The notes beneath the pieces are model-generated. The model had not been told where the DNA came from. It was given only the letters and a program-made list of their open reading frames with translations, and made no database searches. Shown piece by piece: positions 18,060-26,517 of a stretch of 64,000 bases of DNA; position 1 is the first letter of the stretch, and every line of letters begins with the position of its first letter. This stretch comes from Longitalea arenae (GTDB lineage: Bacteria > Bacteroidota > Bacteroidia > Chitinophagales > Chitinophagaceae). Position numbers and translations under genes: made by a program. The stretch covers positions 992,001 through 1,056,000 of the forward strand of contig NZ_JAFFJX010000001.1 in assembly GCF_016924755.1 (NCBI RefSeq). The letters run 5' to 3'.

Positions 18060-18632
18060 ATGCGAAAAGTAATTGTATCCATGAACGTGACGCTGGATGG
18101 TTTTATGTCGGCGTCTGATTGCGGGTTGGACTGGCATTTCAAGAGCTGGAATGAGGAAATGGCCCGGGCAACGGCAGAACAGTTGAGTAAGGCTGATACT
18201 ATTTTATTGGGTGGCGTAACGTACCGGGGGATGGCGCAATACTGGAATACCAACCCGGTGAACATGATAAGGCCGCGGGAAGACCTTGACTTTGCTTCCA
18301 TGTTGAACAGCTATCCCAAAGTAGTTTTCACAAAAAGCATGAGCACGGTTAGCTGGAACAATGCCCGTATTGCGCAACGGGATATTGGGGATGAGATCAC
18401 TGAACTGAAGCGCCGCGAGGGAAAGGATATGATCGTGTATGGCAGTGGAAAAATTGTAACCGCTTTAACAAAACTGGGGCTGGTAGATGAATTCAGGATG
18501 TGGGTGCATCCCGTGGTGATCGGTTGTGGCAAGCCGGTATTTAAGGAGTTATCCGGCATACTCGACCTGCAATTGTTAAAAACCGAGATCTTCAGTTCGG
18601 GGGTAGTGATCTTATTTTACCAGGTAAGATAA
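18060..18632 (+). CDS. Dihydrofolate reductase-fold protein (RibD C-terminal family)
   Basis: The 190-residue protein begins MRKVIVSMNVTLDGFM, has LGGVTYRGMAQYW, MIVYGSGKIVTALTKLGLVDE and HPVVIGCGKPVF, all standard blocks of the RibD_C/YyaP-like group. These bind NADPH and reduce unknown substrates; it is not a true folate DHFR. No export signal, in contrast to the hydrolase just upstream. Likely the second gene of a two-gene operon that ends at the hairpin at 18639. Confidence 0.85.
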   Translation: MRKVIVSMNVTLDGFMSASDCGLDWHFKSWNEEMARATAEQLSKADTILLGGVTYRGMAQYWNTNPVNMIRPREDLDFASMLNSYPKVVFTKSMSTVSWNNARIAQRDIGDEITELKRREGKDMIVYGSGKIVTALTKLGLVDEFRMWVHPVVIGCGKPVFKELSGILDLQLLKTEIFSSGVVILFYQVR

Positions 18633-18638
18633 CATAAG

Positions 18639-18684
18639 GACCTGTCAGGTGCGTATCGGTGAAGCGCAGCTGACAGGTCTTATT
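18639..18684. terminator. Hairpin terminator between convergent genes
   Basis: A 10-bp perfect stem (18639-18648 with 18670-18679) and a T-rich tail end the operon from the left; the SnoaL-like gene converges from the right and ends at 18689. Confidence 0.7.
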
Positions 18685-18688
18685 TGGC

Positions 18689-19048
18689 TTAAACAAAGAA
18701 CTGTTCGGAAACGATCTTGCCGTCTTTTACGACATAAGCACAAAGTTCGGTCATATCCCAGCGTTGCTGATCCTTCATGGTCATGTCCATCAGCATGGTG
18801 CAGGCGAAAGCGCTTGTGCCGATCAATGGCTCGCTTACTTCCAGTTTGTGCATAGTCTCTACGAGGCCTTCGAACTTTTTCCCTTTTTCGAGAATGGCGG
18901 GCAGGCCCTTTGTTTCTTTCGCGAAATTGGGTGTTTCGTATGGCTCTATGCTGATTGTATCCTCTGCATACAATTCTTTCTGGGCGGTTTCAAAATCACC
19001 CTTACGGCATAGTTCAACCAGGCGGTTGGCAATTTCGTTTATTGTCAT
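18689..19048 (-). CDS. SnoaL/NTF2-like small protein
   Basis: This 119-residue cytoplasmic protein has the SnoaL-like cone fold pattern: an N-terminal helix (IANRLVELCRKGDFETAQKELY), YAEDTISIEPYE, a middle helix and a C-terminal beta sheet ending VVKDGKIVSEQFFV. Members bind small hydrophobic ligands or act as isomerases/cyclases; no activity can be read here. It is the last gene of the ECF41-type operon, 32 bases after the sigma factor. The sigma factor carries a SnoaL-like domain itself, so this may be a stand-alone paralogue of the regulatory domain. Confidence 0.8.
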   Translation of the reverse strand: MTINEIANRLVELCRKGDFETAQKELYAEDTISIEPYETPNFAKETKGLPAILEKGKKFEGLVETMHKLEVSEPLIGTSAFACTMLMDMTMKDQQRWDMTELCAYVVKDGKIVSEQFFV

Positions 19049-19080
19049 GGCGAATTGTTTTTATGAAGCTACAAAATACT

Positions 19081-19932
19081 TCATTTTGATCCGTTGCCAA
19101 TGGATCGCAATTTTTCGGGATCGAGCATATTGCTGATCTGGAAAATTTTATTGGTTTGTGGATCAATGCCAAAGATCTGACAATATTTAAGCACATCACC
19201 ATCATAGAATAATAAGGCCGGTTGATGATTAATTTCCCCAATTGTGTAGGTATAACCGTTATCGAAGCGGTGAAAAACAAAAATGAGCAGATCAGCCACT
19301 TCCTGCATACCCCTGCATTGCTTCGCGAATACTTTGATCGCTGAGCCACCGTCTGCATAAAAAGCGATATCTTCCGTTAGCACACTTTCCAGGGTTTTTG
19401 TATCGCGGCTCCTGATGGCCTGCATGAATTTTTCCAGAATGGCCGGGGTGATCGTTTCCTGCCTGGGCGCCGGTACAGGTGCATGTGCCTGGTCGATCTT
19501 TTGTTTGGCCCGGCTCAGCAATTTGCGGGAATGTTCAACGGAAATGGCCAGGGTATCGGCTATCTCTTCATGCGAATAGGCGAAGGCTTCTTTTAAAATA
19601 AAAACGGCCCGTTCTTTCGCGTTCAGTTGTTCGAGCAGGATGAGCAGCGAATAGGAAACGATCTCATTCAGTTTGATATTGGTATCTGCTTCTTCCGTAG
19701 CTACCGGTTCGGGCAGCCACATATCGCCCAACTGCAATTTTTTTCTTTTGTTTTTGATGGTGATCGATTGATTGATTACGCTGCGGATCAGGTAGTTCTT
19801 CGGATCTGCTATTTCTTCTTTTCCGCCTGCTAAATATTTGTACAATACATCCTGGATGGCGTCCTTCGCATCTTCTGTCGTTCCCAGGATATTGTATGCA
19901 TAGGGGAACAGTATGTGCTGATAATTTTCCAA
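19081..19932 (-). CDS. ECF41-type RNA polymerase sigma factor with fused SnoaL-like domain
   Basis: Sigma region 2 (residues 1-60) and region 4 (about 85-150, LNAKERAVFILKEAFAYSHE, then ISVEHSRKLLSRAKQKI) are followed by a C-terminal SnoaL-like domain. The linker contains WLPEP at 72-76 and the C-terminal domain a DGG (FYADGGSAIK), both signatures of group ECF41, whose C-terminal domain controls activity in place of a separate anti-sigma factor. ECF41 genes typically sit beside carboxymuconolactone decarboxylase/AhpD-like genes; exactly such a gene heads this operon at 21119. Gap to the preceding RidA-like gene is 14 bases. Confidence 0.9.
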   Translation of the reverse strand: MENYQHILFPYAYNILGTTEDAKDAIQDVLYKYLAGGKEEIADPKNYLIRSVINQSITIKNKRKKLQLGDMWLPEPVATEEADTNIKLNEIVSYSLLILLEQLNAKERAVFILKEAFAYSHEEIADTLAISVEHSRKLLSRAKQKIDQAHAPVPAPRQETITPAILEKFMQAIRSRDTKTLESVLTEDIAFYADGGSAIKVFAKQCRGMQEVADLLIFVFHRFDNGYTYTIGEINHQPALLFYDGDVLKYCQIFGIDPQTNKIFQISNMLDPEKLRSIGNGSK

Positions 19933-19946
19933 GTGTTACTCGTATT

Positions 19947-20405
19947 TTATTTATTGGCAATGGCCACTGCGTCAATTTCTACCAGCATATTATCCAATGC
20001 CAGCCGTGGTACCGGTATCAGGGTATTTACCGGGAATTGTTTATCGGGCCATATTTTCTTAAACTCTTCGATGATGATGTTCAGTTTTGCTGCATCATGA
20101 TCTACCACCAGTGTTGTCACTTTTACAACGGCCTTCATGGTTAATTGTTGCGATTGCAAAGCGGTCTTTATATTGTTTAAGGAATGTTGCACCTGCGTAC
20201 GAAAATCGCTGCTGAGTTTACCTTCCTTATTTTCTTCACCGCCCTGTCCGGCTATAAATACCAGTTTTGATCCGCCAGGCACCACTGCCACATGGGAAAA
20301 TCCATAGGGCGATGGGTTAAACAAAGCGTCGGGATTGTGAAATGTTTGCGAATATCCTTCTTTCATAGTTACTATAGTTAATAATGCTAAAAACAGGTTC
20401 TTCAT
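19947..20405 (-). CDS. Exported RidA-family protein without the catalytic arginine
   Basis: A signal peptide (MKNLFLALLTIVTMKEGYSQ) precedes a RidA/YjgF fold with GSKLVFIAGQGG, VQHSLNNIKTAL and the C-terminal LVEIDAVAIA. Where imine-deaminating RidA proteins have Arg before the last strand, this one has Asn (PVNTLIPVPRLA), so enamine/imine hydrolysis is not expected by the family rule; it belongs with the less understood Rid subgroups. Second-to-last but two in the ECF41 operon, tightly spaced (14-16 bases) on both sides. Confidence 0.83.
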   Translation of the reverse strand: MKNLFLALLTIVTMKEGYSQTFHNPDALFNPSPYGFSHVAVVPGGSKLVFIAGQGGEENKEGKLSSDFRTQVQHSLNNIKTALQSQQLTMKAVVKVTTLVVDHDAAKLNIIIEEFKKIWPDKQFPVNTLIPVPRLALDNMLVEIDAVAIANK

Positions 20406-20421
20406 AATTTTTGTTTAATGA

Positions 20422-20640
20422 TCATCTGCTAAGCCAGTTGTTCAATAATTTTTGCAAGGCGGGCACCAGTGCATACACGGCGATTGGTACCACAATGATG
20501 GTGGAAGCCAACGTACGCAAAGGCAATGGGTTTATTTGTTCAAACAGGTTTCCGAATAGTATTCCTATCAGAGTAACGGTTGGATAAATGGCTATCCATA
20601 TAAGAATAGCCATTTTCCATTTTTTGGGTGGTTTCGACAT
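20422..20640 (-). CDS. Small two-helix membrane protein
   Basis: Seventy-two residues with two hydrophobic segments (ILIWIAIYPTVTLIGILFG and LASTIIVVPIAVYALVPAL). The WKMAILIWIAIYP...PLPLRT layout resembles the C-terminal membrane tail found on some antibiotic-biosynthesis-monooxygenase-like proteins, here as a stand-alone gene. I start at the ATG at 20640. It sits 17 bases after the AhpD-like gene and 16 before the RidA-like gene in the ECF41 operon. Function unknown. Confidence 0.75.
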   Translation of the reverse strand: MSKPPKKWKMAILIWIAIYPTVTLIGILFGNLFEQINPLPLRTLASTIIVVPIAVYALVPALQKLLNNWLSR

Positions 20641-20657
20641 GAGCACTTAATTAGAGA

Positions 20658-21119
20658 TTAGTTAAATTGTCCAACTTTGTAATTGCCGGGTATCGTTCTC
20701 CAGGCGATATTGATGCGGTTCCAGTTATTGATATTGGCAATGGCCATAGTGAGATCGGCAATTTCAGCCTTTGTAAAATGCTGGTGTAAGGTTTGGAAGA
20801 TCTCATCTGTAATGCCATGCAGATGTAAGTTGGTAACTGCTTCGGCATAAGCAAGGGCCGCTCTTTCCTGCGCCGTGTAATAAGGGCATTCTCTCCAGGC
20901 AGCCAGGGAATGCAGGCGTTGTTCTGTTTCACCCAATGCAATGGCTTCTTTATGGTGCATATCGAGGCAGTAAGCACAACCGTTGATCTGGGATACGCGG
21001 TATTTGATCAGTTCCTGCAGTTTAAGGTCGAGGCCGGATTTTTTCAGATACATTTCTGTTTTAAACAATCCATCGAATAAACCTTTTGTTGCGTCTGCAA
21101 ATGCGATTCTCTGTTCCAT
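20658..21119 (-). CDS. Carboxymuconolactone decarboxylase/AhpD-like protein
   Basis: The 153-residue protein has the AhpD-type redox motif C48-x-x-C51 with His55 (NGCAYCLDMHH), a basic segment LIKYRVSQIN before it, and YTAQERAALAYAEAVT after it. Such proteins reduce hydroperoxides through the CxxC pair or decarboxylate gamma-carboxymuconolactone; the Cys pair favours the former. It is the first gene of a five-gene leftward operon with the ECF41-type sigma, the classic genomic association of this sigma group, and is probably its direct target. Confidence 0.9.
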   Translation of the reverse strand: MEQRIAFADATKGLFDGLFKTEMYLKKSGLDLKLQELIKYRVSQINGCAYCLDMHHKEAIALGETEQRLHSLAAWRECPYYTAQERAALAYAEAVTNLHLHGITDEIFQTLHQHFTKAEIADLTMAIANINNWNRINIAWRTIPGNYKVGQFN

Positions 21120-21181
21120 TTTGTATGTATTTATTGTTTTAAATCGTTTTCCGGTAATAAAACAAAACAGCGGACCGAAAC

Positions 21182-21187
21182 GTGACA
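21182..21187 (-). promoter_or_regulatory. Possible ECF41 -35 element (TGTCAC)
   Basis: Read leftwards, TGTCACG lies 63 bases before the AhpD-like start. ECF41 promoters characterised elsewhere have a TGTCACA -35 box. The matching CGTC -10 box is not evident at the expected distance, so this is only half a match. Confidence 0.4.
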
Positions 21188-21189
21188 GG

Positions 21190-21514
21190 TTCCGGGTAAT
21201 TTTTTAAAAAAGAATTGTTAAGCAGATGCATTGGGGTTCAAAATCGGGCTGACAGGCAGTTGGTTAACAAGTCACATCGTAAAAATTCCTGCATGTAATT
21301 TCCGGGTTACAAATCGTTTAATAGCAGGCAAGTGCAGCGCGGTTTGAAGCGTTTCCAGGCCATCGGTCAATTGTACACGATACGCATCCTGGCCATTCAT
21401 TGAATGCAAAGACCGTTAGTTGCTTAATTCGGCTATAGCATGCTGGATTTGAAATAAAAATCCTAAATTTAGAATCAGCAGCCGATTCCGATTGTAAATC
21501 ACCAAATACGCCAT
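21190..21514. other. Divergent intergenic region before nuoA
   Basis: About 325 bases between the ECF41 operon and nuoA. I see no gene or stable hairpin. A TAAATTTA sequence at 21464-21471 resembles a Bacteroidota -7 box but no good TTTG stands at the right distance before it, so the nuo promoter remains unplaced. Confidence 0.5.
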
Positions 21515-21865
21515 ATGGGACCAGTCGCGCTCCTTGTATTGACCATCGCTGCCATTCTTTTTTCGGCGGGCGGTATACTTGTATCAAAATTTTTGGTAAG
21601 GGGATCGGTAAATGCGCAGAAAGGCCAACCCTATGAATGTGGCATACCTTCTGAAGGCTCCCCCTGGAGTCAGTTTAATGTGGGGTATTATCTGTTCGCC
21701 CTGTTGTTCCTGATCTTTGATGTTGAACTGATCTTTGTTTATCCCTGGGCCGTGGTTGTAAAAAAAGTTGGAATAATGGCGCTTGTTGAGATCGCCATTT
21801 TCTTTTTCATATTATTTACCGGGTTTTTATACGCACATAAGAAAGGCGCATTACAATGGATGTAG
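21515..21865 (+). CDS. nuoA: NADH-quinone oxidoreductase subunit A
   Basis: The 116-residue membrane protein has three transmembrane helices and the conserved YECGIPSEGSPWSQFNV and LFLIFDVELIFVYPWAV blocks, with the Cys and acidic residues at the quinone-site loop. First gene of the complex I operon; nuoB follows after 49 bases. Confidence 0.96.
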   Translation: MGPVALLVLTIAAILFSAGGILVSKFLVRGSVNAQKGQPYECGIPSEGSPWSQFNVGYYLFALLFLIFDVELIFVYPWAVVVKKVGIMALVEIAIFFFILFTGFLYAHKKGALQWM

Positions 21866-21914
21866 GCTCTTTTAGTCCTGCGGGGTGTAGGAGAAGGGCA
21901 ACAAAGATTCCAAT

Positions 21915-22481
21915 ATGGAAAACAATTTACATACCGACATAGAAACCGCATCCAGGGGGAAAACGGCATTCCCCGGCCAGGTGCATGACCTGCCGGGGGG
22001 TGGCATCATGATCAGCTCGTTTAATGATATCGTTAACTGGGCTCGTTCCAATTCTTTATGGCCGCTTACGTTTGCCACCAGTTGCTGTGGTATTGAAATG
22101 ATGTCGGCGGCATCTTCCAAATACGATTTCTCACGCTTTGGTTTTGAAGTGGCGCGGGCAACGCCCCGCCAGGCGGATGTGATCATCATCGCCGGCACCA
22201 TTGTGAATAAAATGGCGCCGGTGCTGAAACGGCTCTATGATCAAATGGCCGATCCCAAATATGTGATCGCTATGGGCGCCTGCGCCATCAGCGGCGGTCC
22301 TTTCTTTTATAACACCTATTCTGTCGTAAAAGGCGCCGATCATATTATACCGGTGGATGTGTACATTCCTGGTTGTCCGCCCCGGCCCGAAGCCCTGTTG
22401 CATGCATTGATCACCTTGCAGCAGAAAATAAAAACTGGTTTAACGCGTGAGCAAATAAGAGCAGAATCAATGCAGTCATGA
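21915..22481 (+). CDS. nuoB: NADH-quinone oxidoreductase subunit B (N2 cluster)
   Basis: The 188-residue protein contains the four cysteines that hold the terminal [4Fe-4S] cluster N2: the tandem pair in TSCCGIEMM, one in [10 protein letters not shown] and one in PGCPPRPE. It passes electrons to quinone at the NuoD interface. An N-terminal extension of about 25 residues precedes the conserved part. Its TGA overlaps the nuoC start by four bases. Confidence 0.97.
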   Translation: MENNLHTDIETASRGKTAFPGQVHDLPGGGIMISSFNDIVNWARSNSLWPLTFATSCCGIEMMSAASSKYDFSRFGFEVARATPRQADVIIIAGTIVNKMAPVLKRLYDQMADPKYVIAMGACAISGGPFFYNTYSVVKGADHIIPVDVYIPGCPPRPEALLHALITLQQKIKTGLTREQIRAESMQS

Positions 22482-22978
22482 CCCGCGAAGCAATGAAAGA
22501 ACATATAACCCGGTTTTTACCCGACGCCCTTTTTGAAGAAAGCGGCGAATGGTTGAATGTATATGTATCTGCTTCTGCATGGAAAGGTTTTGCGCAGTGG
22601 TTGCGCAATGAAGCGCTGCAGATGGATTATTTGTTTTGCCTTACCTGTGTCGACTGGCCGCCAACGGCTGCCGCTAAAACGCAAGCGCCTCCTGATACCA
22701 GCGGCGGCGGGCTTTTAACGATGGTATATCACTTTACATCGACCGTGTTCCGGCATACGCTGGTCGTGAAGATAAAACTCAACAGAAATAACCCGGAAAT
22801 TGAAACGGTATCAGATACCTGGCGAACGGCTGAATTTCATGAGCGGGAAGTATTTGACCTGTTTGGGGTTCGGTTCCTGCACCATCCCGACCTGCGGCGC
22901 CTGGTGCTTACAGATGATTTTGAAGGGTATCCCTTGCGAAAAGATTTTGAAGACCCGGTGAATATGATCAAACTCTGA
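22478..22978 (+). CDS. nuoC: NADH-quinone oxidoreductase subunit C
   Basis: The 166-residue protein has the 30 kDa-subunit signature [20 protein letters not shown] followed by GYPLRKDF. It is a separate gene and not fused to nuoD as in enteric and Bacteroides complexes. Overlaps nuoB by four bases. Confidence 0.95.
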   Translation: MTREAMKEHITRFLPDALFEESGEWLNVYVSASAWKGFAQWLRNEALQMDYLFCLTCVDWPPTAAAKTQAPPDTSGGGLLTMVYHFTSTVFRHTLVVKIKLNRNNPEIETVSDTWRTAEFHEREVFDLFGVRFLHHPDLRRLVLTDDFEGYPLRKDFEDPVNMIKL

Positions 22979-22996
22979 CAACATAAAATAAAGCGC

Positions 22997-24148
22997 TTGT
23001 ACAGGGAAACACAAATAATAGAAACTGATAACATTGCTGCTGCAGGAGCTGATGCAGCGGGAGCTGCGCTGGTCATCAATGTAGGGCCGCAGCATCCGGC
23101 CACCCATGGGGTATTGCATTTGGTGATCACACTGGAGGGCGAGACCATTAAAAAAATTGAACCACATTTAGGCTATATCCACCGCAGCATAGAGAAGATG
23201 TGTGAAAGCCTTAGCTACCGGCAATTCATTTATGTAACGAGCCGGATGGATTATTTGTCGGCCCATATTAACAACCATGCCTGTGCGTTGTGTATTGAAA
23301 AAGGGCTGCAACTGGAAATACCGGGGCGGGCCCAGGTGATCCGCGTGCTGATGGATGAGTTGACCCGCATTGCATCGCATGAACTCTGGTGGGGGGCAAT
23401 GGCCATGGACCTCGGCGCATTCACGCCGTTTTTTTATGCCTTCCGCGAACGGGAATCGATCAATGATATCATGGAGGAAACCTGCGGCGCCCGGCTTACC
23501 ATGAACTATATGGTGCCTGGCGGGGTGATGTATGATCTGCATCCGAATTTTCAAAAAAGAGTAAAATCATTCATACAACTGTTCAACAGCAAGATCGATG
23601 AATACGATGACCTGGTGACCGGTAATATTATTTTTCAGAACCGCACGAAGGGAGTAGGCGTGTTATCCAGGGAAGATGCCATTTCTTTTGGTTGTACGGG
23701 GCCGGTGGGCAGGGCAAGTGGTGTCACCTGTGATATCCGCAAATTATATCCGTATGAAGTGTACGACAAGGTTGATTTTGACGAGATCATTGAAACTGCC
23801 GGCGACAGTTATGCCCGTTACCAGGTGCGCTTAAAAGAATTGCGGCAATCGGTGCGCATTATTGAACAATTGATCGACAATATTCCGGAGGGCGATTTTC
23901 AGGCGAAAACCAAAGCCGTGCTGAAATTACCGAAGGGAGAATTTTATTCGCGGGTGGAAACAGCGCGTGGCGAGATGGGGGTATATATCGTTAGCGAGGG
24001 TGGCACCACACCGTACCGCATCAAATTCAGATCACCGGGATTTTCGAACTTATCGGCATTGGATCATATGAGCCGGGGTAGTAAGATCGGGGACCTGATG
24101 GCTATTATGGGAACTTTAGACCTGGTGATACCTGATATAGACAGATGA
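22997..24148 (+). CDS. nuoD: NADH-quinone oxidoreductase subunit D, TTG start
   Basis: This 49 kDa subunit (383 residues) lines the quinone pocket; the loop GPQHPATHGVL with its His is intact, as are LGYIHRSIEKMCES and DPVLVDR-like RGSKIGDLMAIMGTLDLV ends. The only start that keeps the N-terminus is the TTG at 22997, 18 bases after nuoC; the next in-frame ATG lies inside the conserved core. The gene is followed directly by nuoH, with no nuoE, nuoF or nuoG in the 44-base gap. Confidence 0.95.
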   Translation: MYRETQIIETDNIAAAGADAAGAALVINVGPQHPATHGVLHLVITLEGETIKKIEPHLGYIHRSIEKMCESLSYRQFIYVTSRMDYLSAHINNHACALCIEKGLQLEIPGRAQVIRVLMDELTRIASHELWWGAMAMDLGAFTPFFYAFRERESINDIMEETCGARLTMNYMVPGGVMYDLHPNFQKRVKSFIQLFNSKIDEYDDLVTGNIIFQNRTKGVGVLSREDAISFGCTGPVGRASGVTCDIRKLYPYEVYDKVDFDEIIETAGDSYARYQVRLKELRQSVRIIEQLIDNIPEGDFQAKTKAVLKLPKGEFYSRVETARGEMGVYIVSEGGTTPYRIKFRSPGFSNLSALDHMSRGSKIGDLMAIMGTLDLVIPDIDR

Positions 24149-24192
24149 AGCAGGAGCTAAGAAGTAAGACGTACGCGTTATAATTATAAATA

Positions 24193-25269
24193 ATGCTCAG
24201 TTTAGAAACCATAACGAATTCCATTCAACAATGGCTGTACAGCACATTCAATCCCACCATGGCATTGATACTGGAATGCGTTATTGTAATGCTGCTGGTG
24301 ATCGGCTTATTTGCTGTGCTGGGCCTTGTATTGGTTTTGATGGAGCGCAAAGTGGCCGCCCGCATGCAGATTCGGTTAGGCCCCAACCGGGTAGGGCCGA
24401 AGGGGATCTTACAAACCGCAGCGGATACCCTGAAACTGATGATGAAGGAAGGGTTAACGCCCAATGGGGCCGATAAATTCCTGTTCAACCTGGCGCCTTT
24501 TATGGTGATGATCGCTGCGATGCTGATCCTGGCGCCCATTGCTTTTGCCAAAGGTTTTCAGATCTGGGATATCAATATAGGTGTGTTGTATGTGTCGGCC
24601 GTTTCATCGATGTCTGTGATCGGGATCCTGATGGCGGGCTGGGCCAGTAATAATAAATATTCCTTATTAGGGGCTATGCGCAGCGGGGCGCAGATCGTTA
24701 GTTATGAATTATCGGCGGGACTGTCGATTATTTCAATAGTTGTTTTGACCGGAAGTTTACAGATCTCAGCAATCATCCATTCCCAACAAAGCGGCTGGTG
24801 GTTGTTTCGGGGTCATATTCCCGCCATGATCGCTTTTGTGATCTTTATAATAGCGGTGACGGCGGAAACCAATCGCGCGCCTTTTGACCTGGCGGAAGCA
24901 GAATCGGAGTTAACTGCCGGTTTCCATACCGAGTATTCAGGAATGAAGTTCGCGTTGTTTTTCCTCGCCGAATACATCAACATATTTATAGTGTGTGCTA
25001 TTGGCGCCACTTTATTCTTAGGTGGCTGGATGCCATTGCATATTGGTAATTGGGAAGGGTTTAATCATATTATGGATAAAATTCCTTCATCGTTGTGGTT
25101 CCTGGGTAAAACATTTTTACTGATCTTTTTGATCATGTGGTTCCGGTGGACATTCCCCCGCTTGCGGGTTGATCAGTTGCTGAGCCTGGAATGGAAATAT
25201 TTATTACCGATCAGTATGTTCAACCTGTTGCTGATAACGCTGATCGCGATCATGGGATGGCATTTTTAA
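24193..25269 (+). CDS. nuoH: NADH-quinone oxidoreductase subunit H
   Basis: The 358-residue, about eight-helix membrane subunit has the strongly conserved RLGPNRVGPKG loop, AETNRAPFDLAEAESEL and GFHTEYSGMKFALFFLAEY, which form the link between the quinone cavity and the proton channels. Length normal. Confidence 0.96.
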   Translation: MLSLETITNSIQQWLYSTFNPTMALILECVIVMLLVIGLFAVLGLVLVLMERKVAARMQIRLGPNRVGPKGILQTAADTLKLMMKEGLTPNGADKFLFNLAPFMVMIAAMLILAPIAFAKGFQIWDINIGVLYVSAVSSMSVIGILMAGWASNNKYSLLGAMRSGAQIVSYELSAGLSIISIVVLTGSLQISAIIHSQQSGWWLFRGHIPAMIAFVIFIIAVTAETNRAPFDLAEAESELTAGFHTEYSGMKFALFFLAEYINIFIVCAIGATLFLGGWMPLHIGNWEGFNHIMDKIPSSLWFLGKTFLLIFLIMWFRWTFPRLRVDQLLSLEWKYLLPISMFNLLLITLIAIMGWHF

Positions 25270-25313
25270 CCATACCCCTGTCTCCCTAAAGGGGGCGTAA
25301 AAGCAAAAACAAT

Positions 25314-25790
25314 ATGTTTCTTAAAGAATATATATTAAACATCTATCGCGCCGTAGCATCACTGCTAAAAGGCATGAAGACAACGGGCCGTTATTTTCTG
25401 CGGCCCAGGGAGATCATTACGCAGCAGTATCCCGATAACCGGGCGCAGATGAAACTGCCTGAGCGCTTCCGCGGCGAAGTGGTAATGTCCCATGATGAGA
25501 ATAATGAACACGCATGCACCGGTTGCACGGCCTGTGAACTTGCTTGTCCGAACGGGACCATCAAGATCATAACCAAATTTGATGTAACGCCGGAAGGCAA
25601 AAAGAAAAAAGCGCTGGACACCTTTGTGTATCACCTGGAACTATGCACCATGTGTAATTTATGTGTGGAGGCTTGTCCGACCAGCGCCATAAAAATGGCC
25701 CAGACCTTTGAACACAGTGTGTATGACCGGAGCCGGTTGCTGAAGAAATTGAATCAACCGGGATCGAAGCTGCGGGCGGGGGTGGAATGA
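25314..25790 (+). CDS. nuoI: NADH-quinone oxidoreductase subunit I (2 x [4Fe-4S])
   Basis: The 158-residue ferredoxin-like subunit has two full cluster motifs, CTGCTACELACP and CTMCNLCVEACP. With NuoE/F/G absent from the operon this would be the electron entry end of the complex, as in the ferredoxin- or F420-type 11-subunit forms. Fifty C-terminal residues after the second motif are short and basic. Confidence 0.95.
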   Translation: MFLKEYILNIYRAVASLLKGMKTTGRYFLRPREIITQQYPDNRAQMKLPERFRGEVVMSHDENNEHACTGCTACELACPNGTIKIITKFDVTPEGKKKKALDTFVYHLELCTMCNLCVEACPTSAIKMAQTFEHSVYDRSRLLKKLNQPGSKLRAGVE

Positions 25791-25807
25791 GTTGTTGGCA
25801 ACTGCGA

Positions 25808-25884
25808 ATTGTTAATTGGGAATTGCCAATTGCCAATTGTTAATTGCCTATTGTAAATTGCTAATTGGCTATTGCCTATTGATT
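25808..25884. repeat. Heptamer array ATTGNNN x11 filling the nuoI-nuoJ gap
   Basis: Eleven exact 7-bp steps, each beginning ATTG, fill 77 bases and end on the base before the nuoJ ATG at 25885. One or two degenerate units (ACTGCGA, GTTGGCA) precede them. The remaining three bases vary (TTA, CCA, CTA and others). Confidence 0.93.
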
Positions 25885-26517
25885 ATGACTGCATACCAGA
25901 TTATATTCTATTTGATCTCTGCCTTTGTGCTGGCAACGGCTGTGCTGGCAGTAACGGCTAACAGGATCTTCCGGTCTGCCATCTGGCTTTTGTTCAGCCT
26001 GGTGGGGGTTGCTGCCCTGTATTTCTGGATGCAGGTAGAATTTGTGGCGGCGGTTCAGATCATTGTATATGTTGGGGGTGTGGTGGTCCTGATCATCTTT
26101 TCCATATTTCTTACCCAGCAATCGGGCAGCCAATTGCCCAAACCACCGTTGAAGCGCAGCTTGTTTGCTTTACTGGCGGTGCTGTTCGGCTTTGCCTTTA
26201 CGTATAATATCATTGCCAGATACAGGTTTGCGCCGGTTGCCGCGGCAAAGCCATTTGTCGTACCTGTTTCGGCCATTGGTGAACAAATGCTCGACACCAA
26301 ACAACACGGTTTTGTGCTGCCTTTTGAAGTTGTAAGCATGTTATTACTCGCGGCGATGATCGGTTGCATCGTGATTGCCATGCGGCCGGTTCCGAAAGAA
26401 AAAGCAAATCAAAAAAGGACGGCACCGGTTGGCGCCTTTGGAGATAACCTTACCGATCTGCCAAGGCCTGCAGCAGAACCAGACCCGGTTTCAATGATGG
26501 AGGAAAAAACAACATGA
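25885..26517 (+). CDS. nuoJ: NADH-quinone oxidoreductase subunit J
   Basis: Five membrane helices in the first 170 residues (MTAYQIIFYLISAFVLATA; WLLFSLVGVAALYFWMQVEF; VQIIVYVGGVVVLIIFSIFL), with the conserved Y-V-G-G-V turn, then a hydrophilic tail. I start at 25885, directly after the heptamer array; the open frame runs back through the array, but that stretch is repeat sequence. Ends with a four-base overlap into nuoK. Confidence 0.93.
   Translation: MTAYQIIFYLISAFVLATAVLAVTANRIFRSAIWLLFSLVGVAALYFWMQVEFVAAVQIIVYVGGVVVLIIFSIFLTQQSGSQLPKPPLKRSLFALLAVLFGFAFTYNIIARYRFAPVAAAKPFVVPVSAIGEQMLDTKQHGFVLPFEVVSMLLLAAMIGCIVIAMRPVPKEKANQKRTAPVGAFGDNLTDLPRPAAEPDPVSMMEEKTT

Noticed and set aside
21464-21471. 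TAAATTTA as the nuo promoter -7 box
   Set aside because: The nearest TTTG is 12 bases away, too close for the usual spacing.
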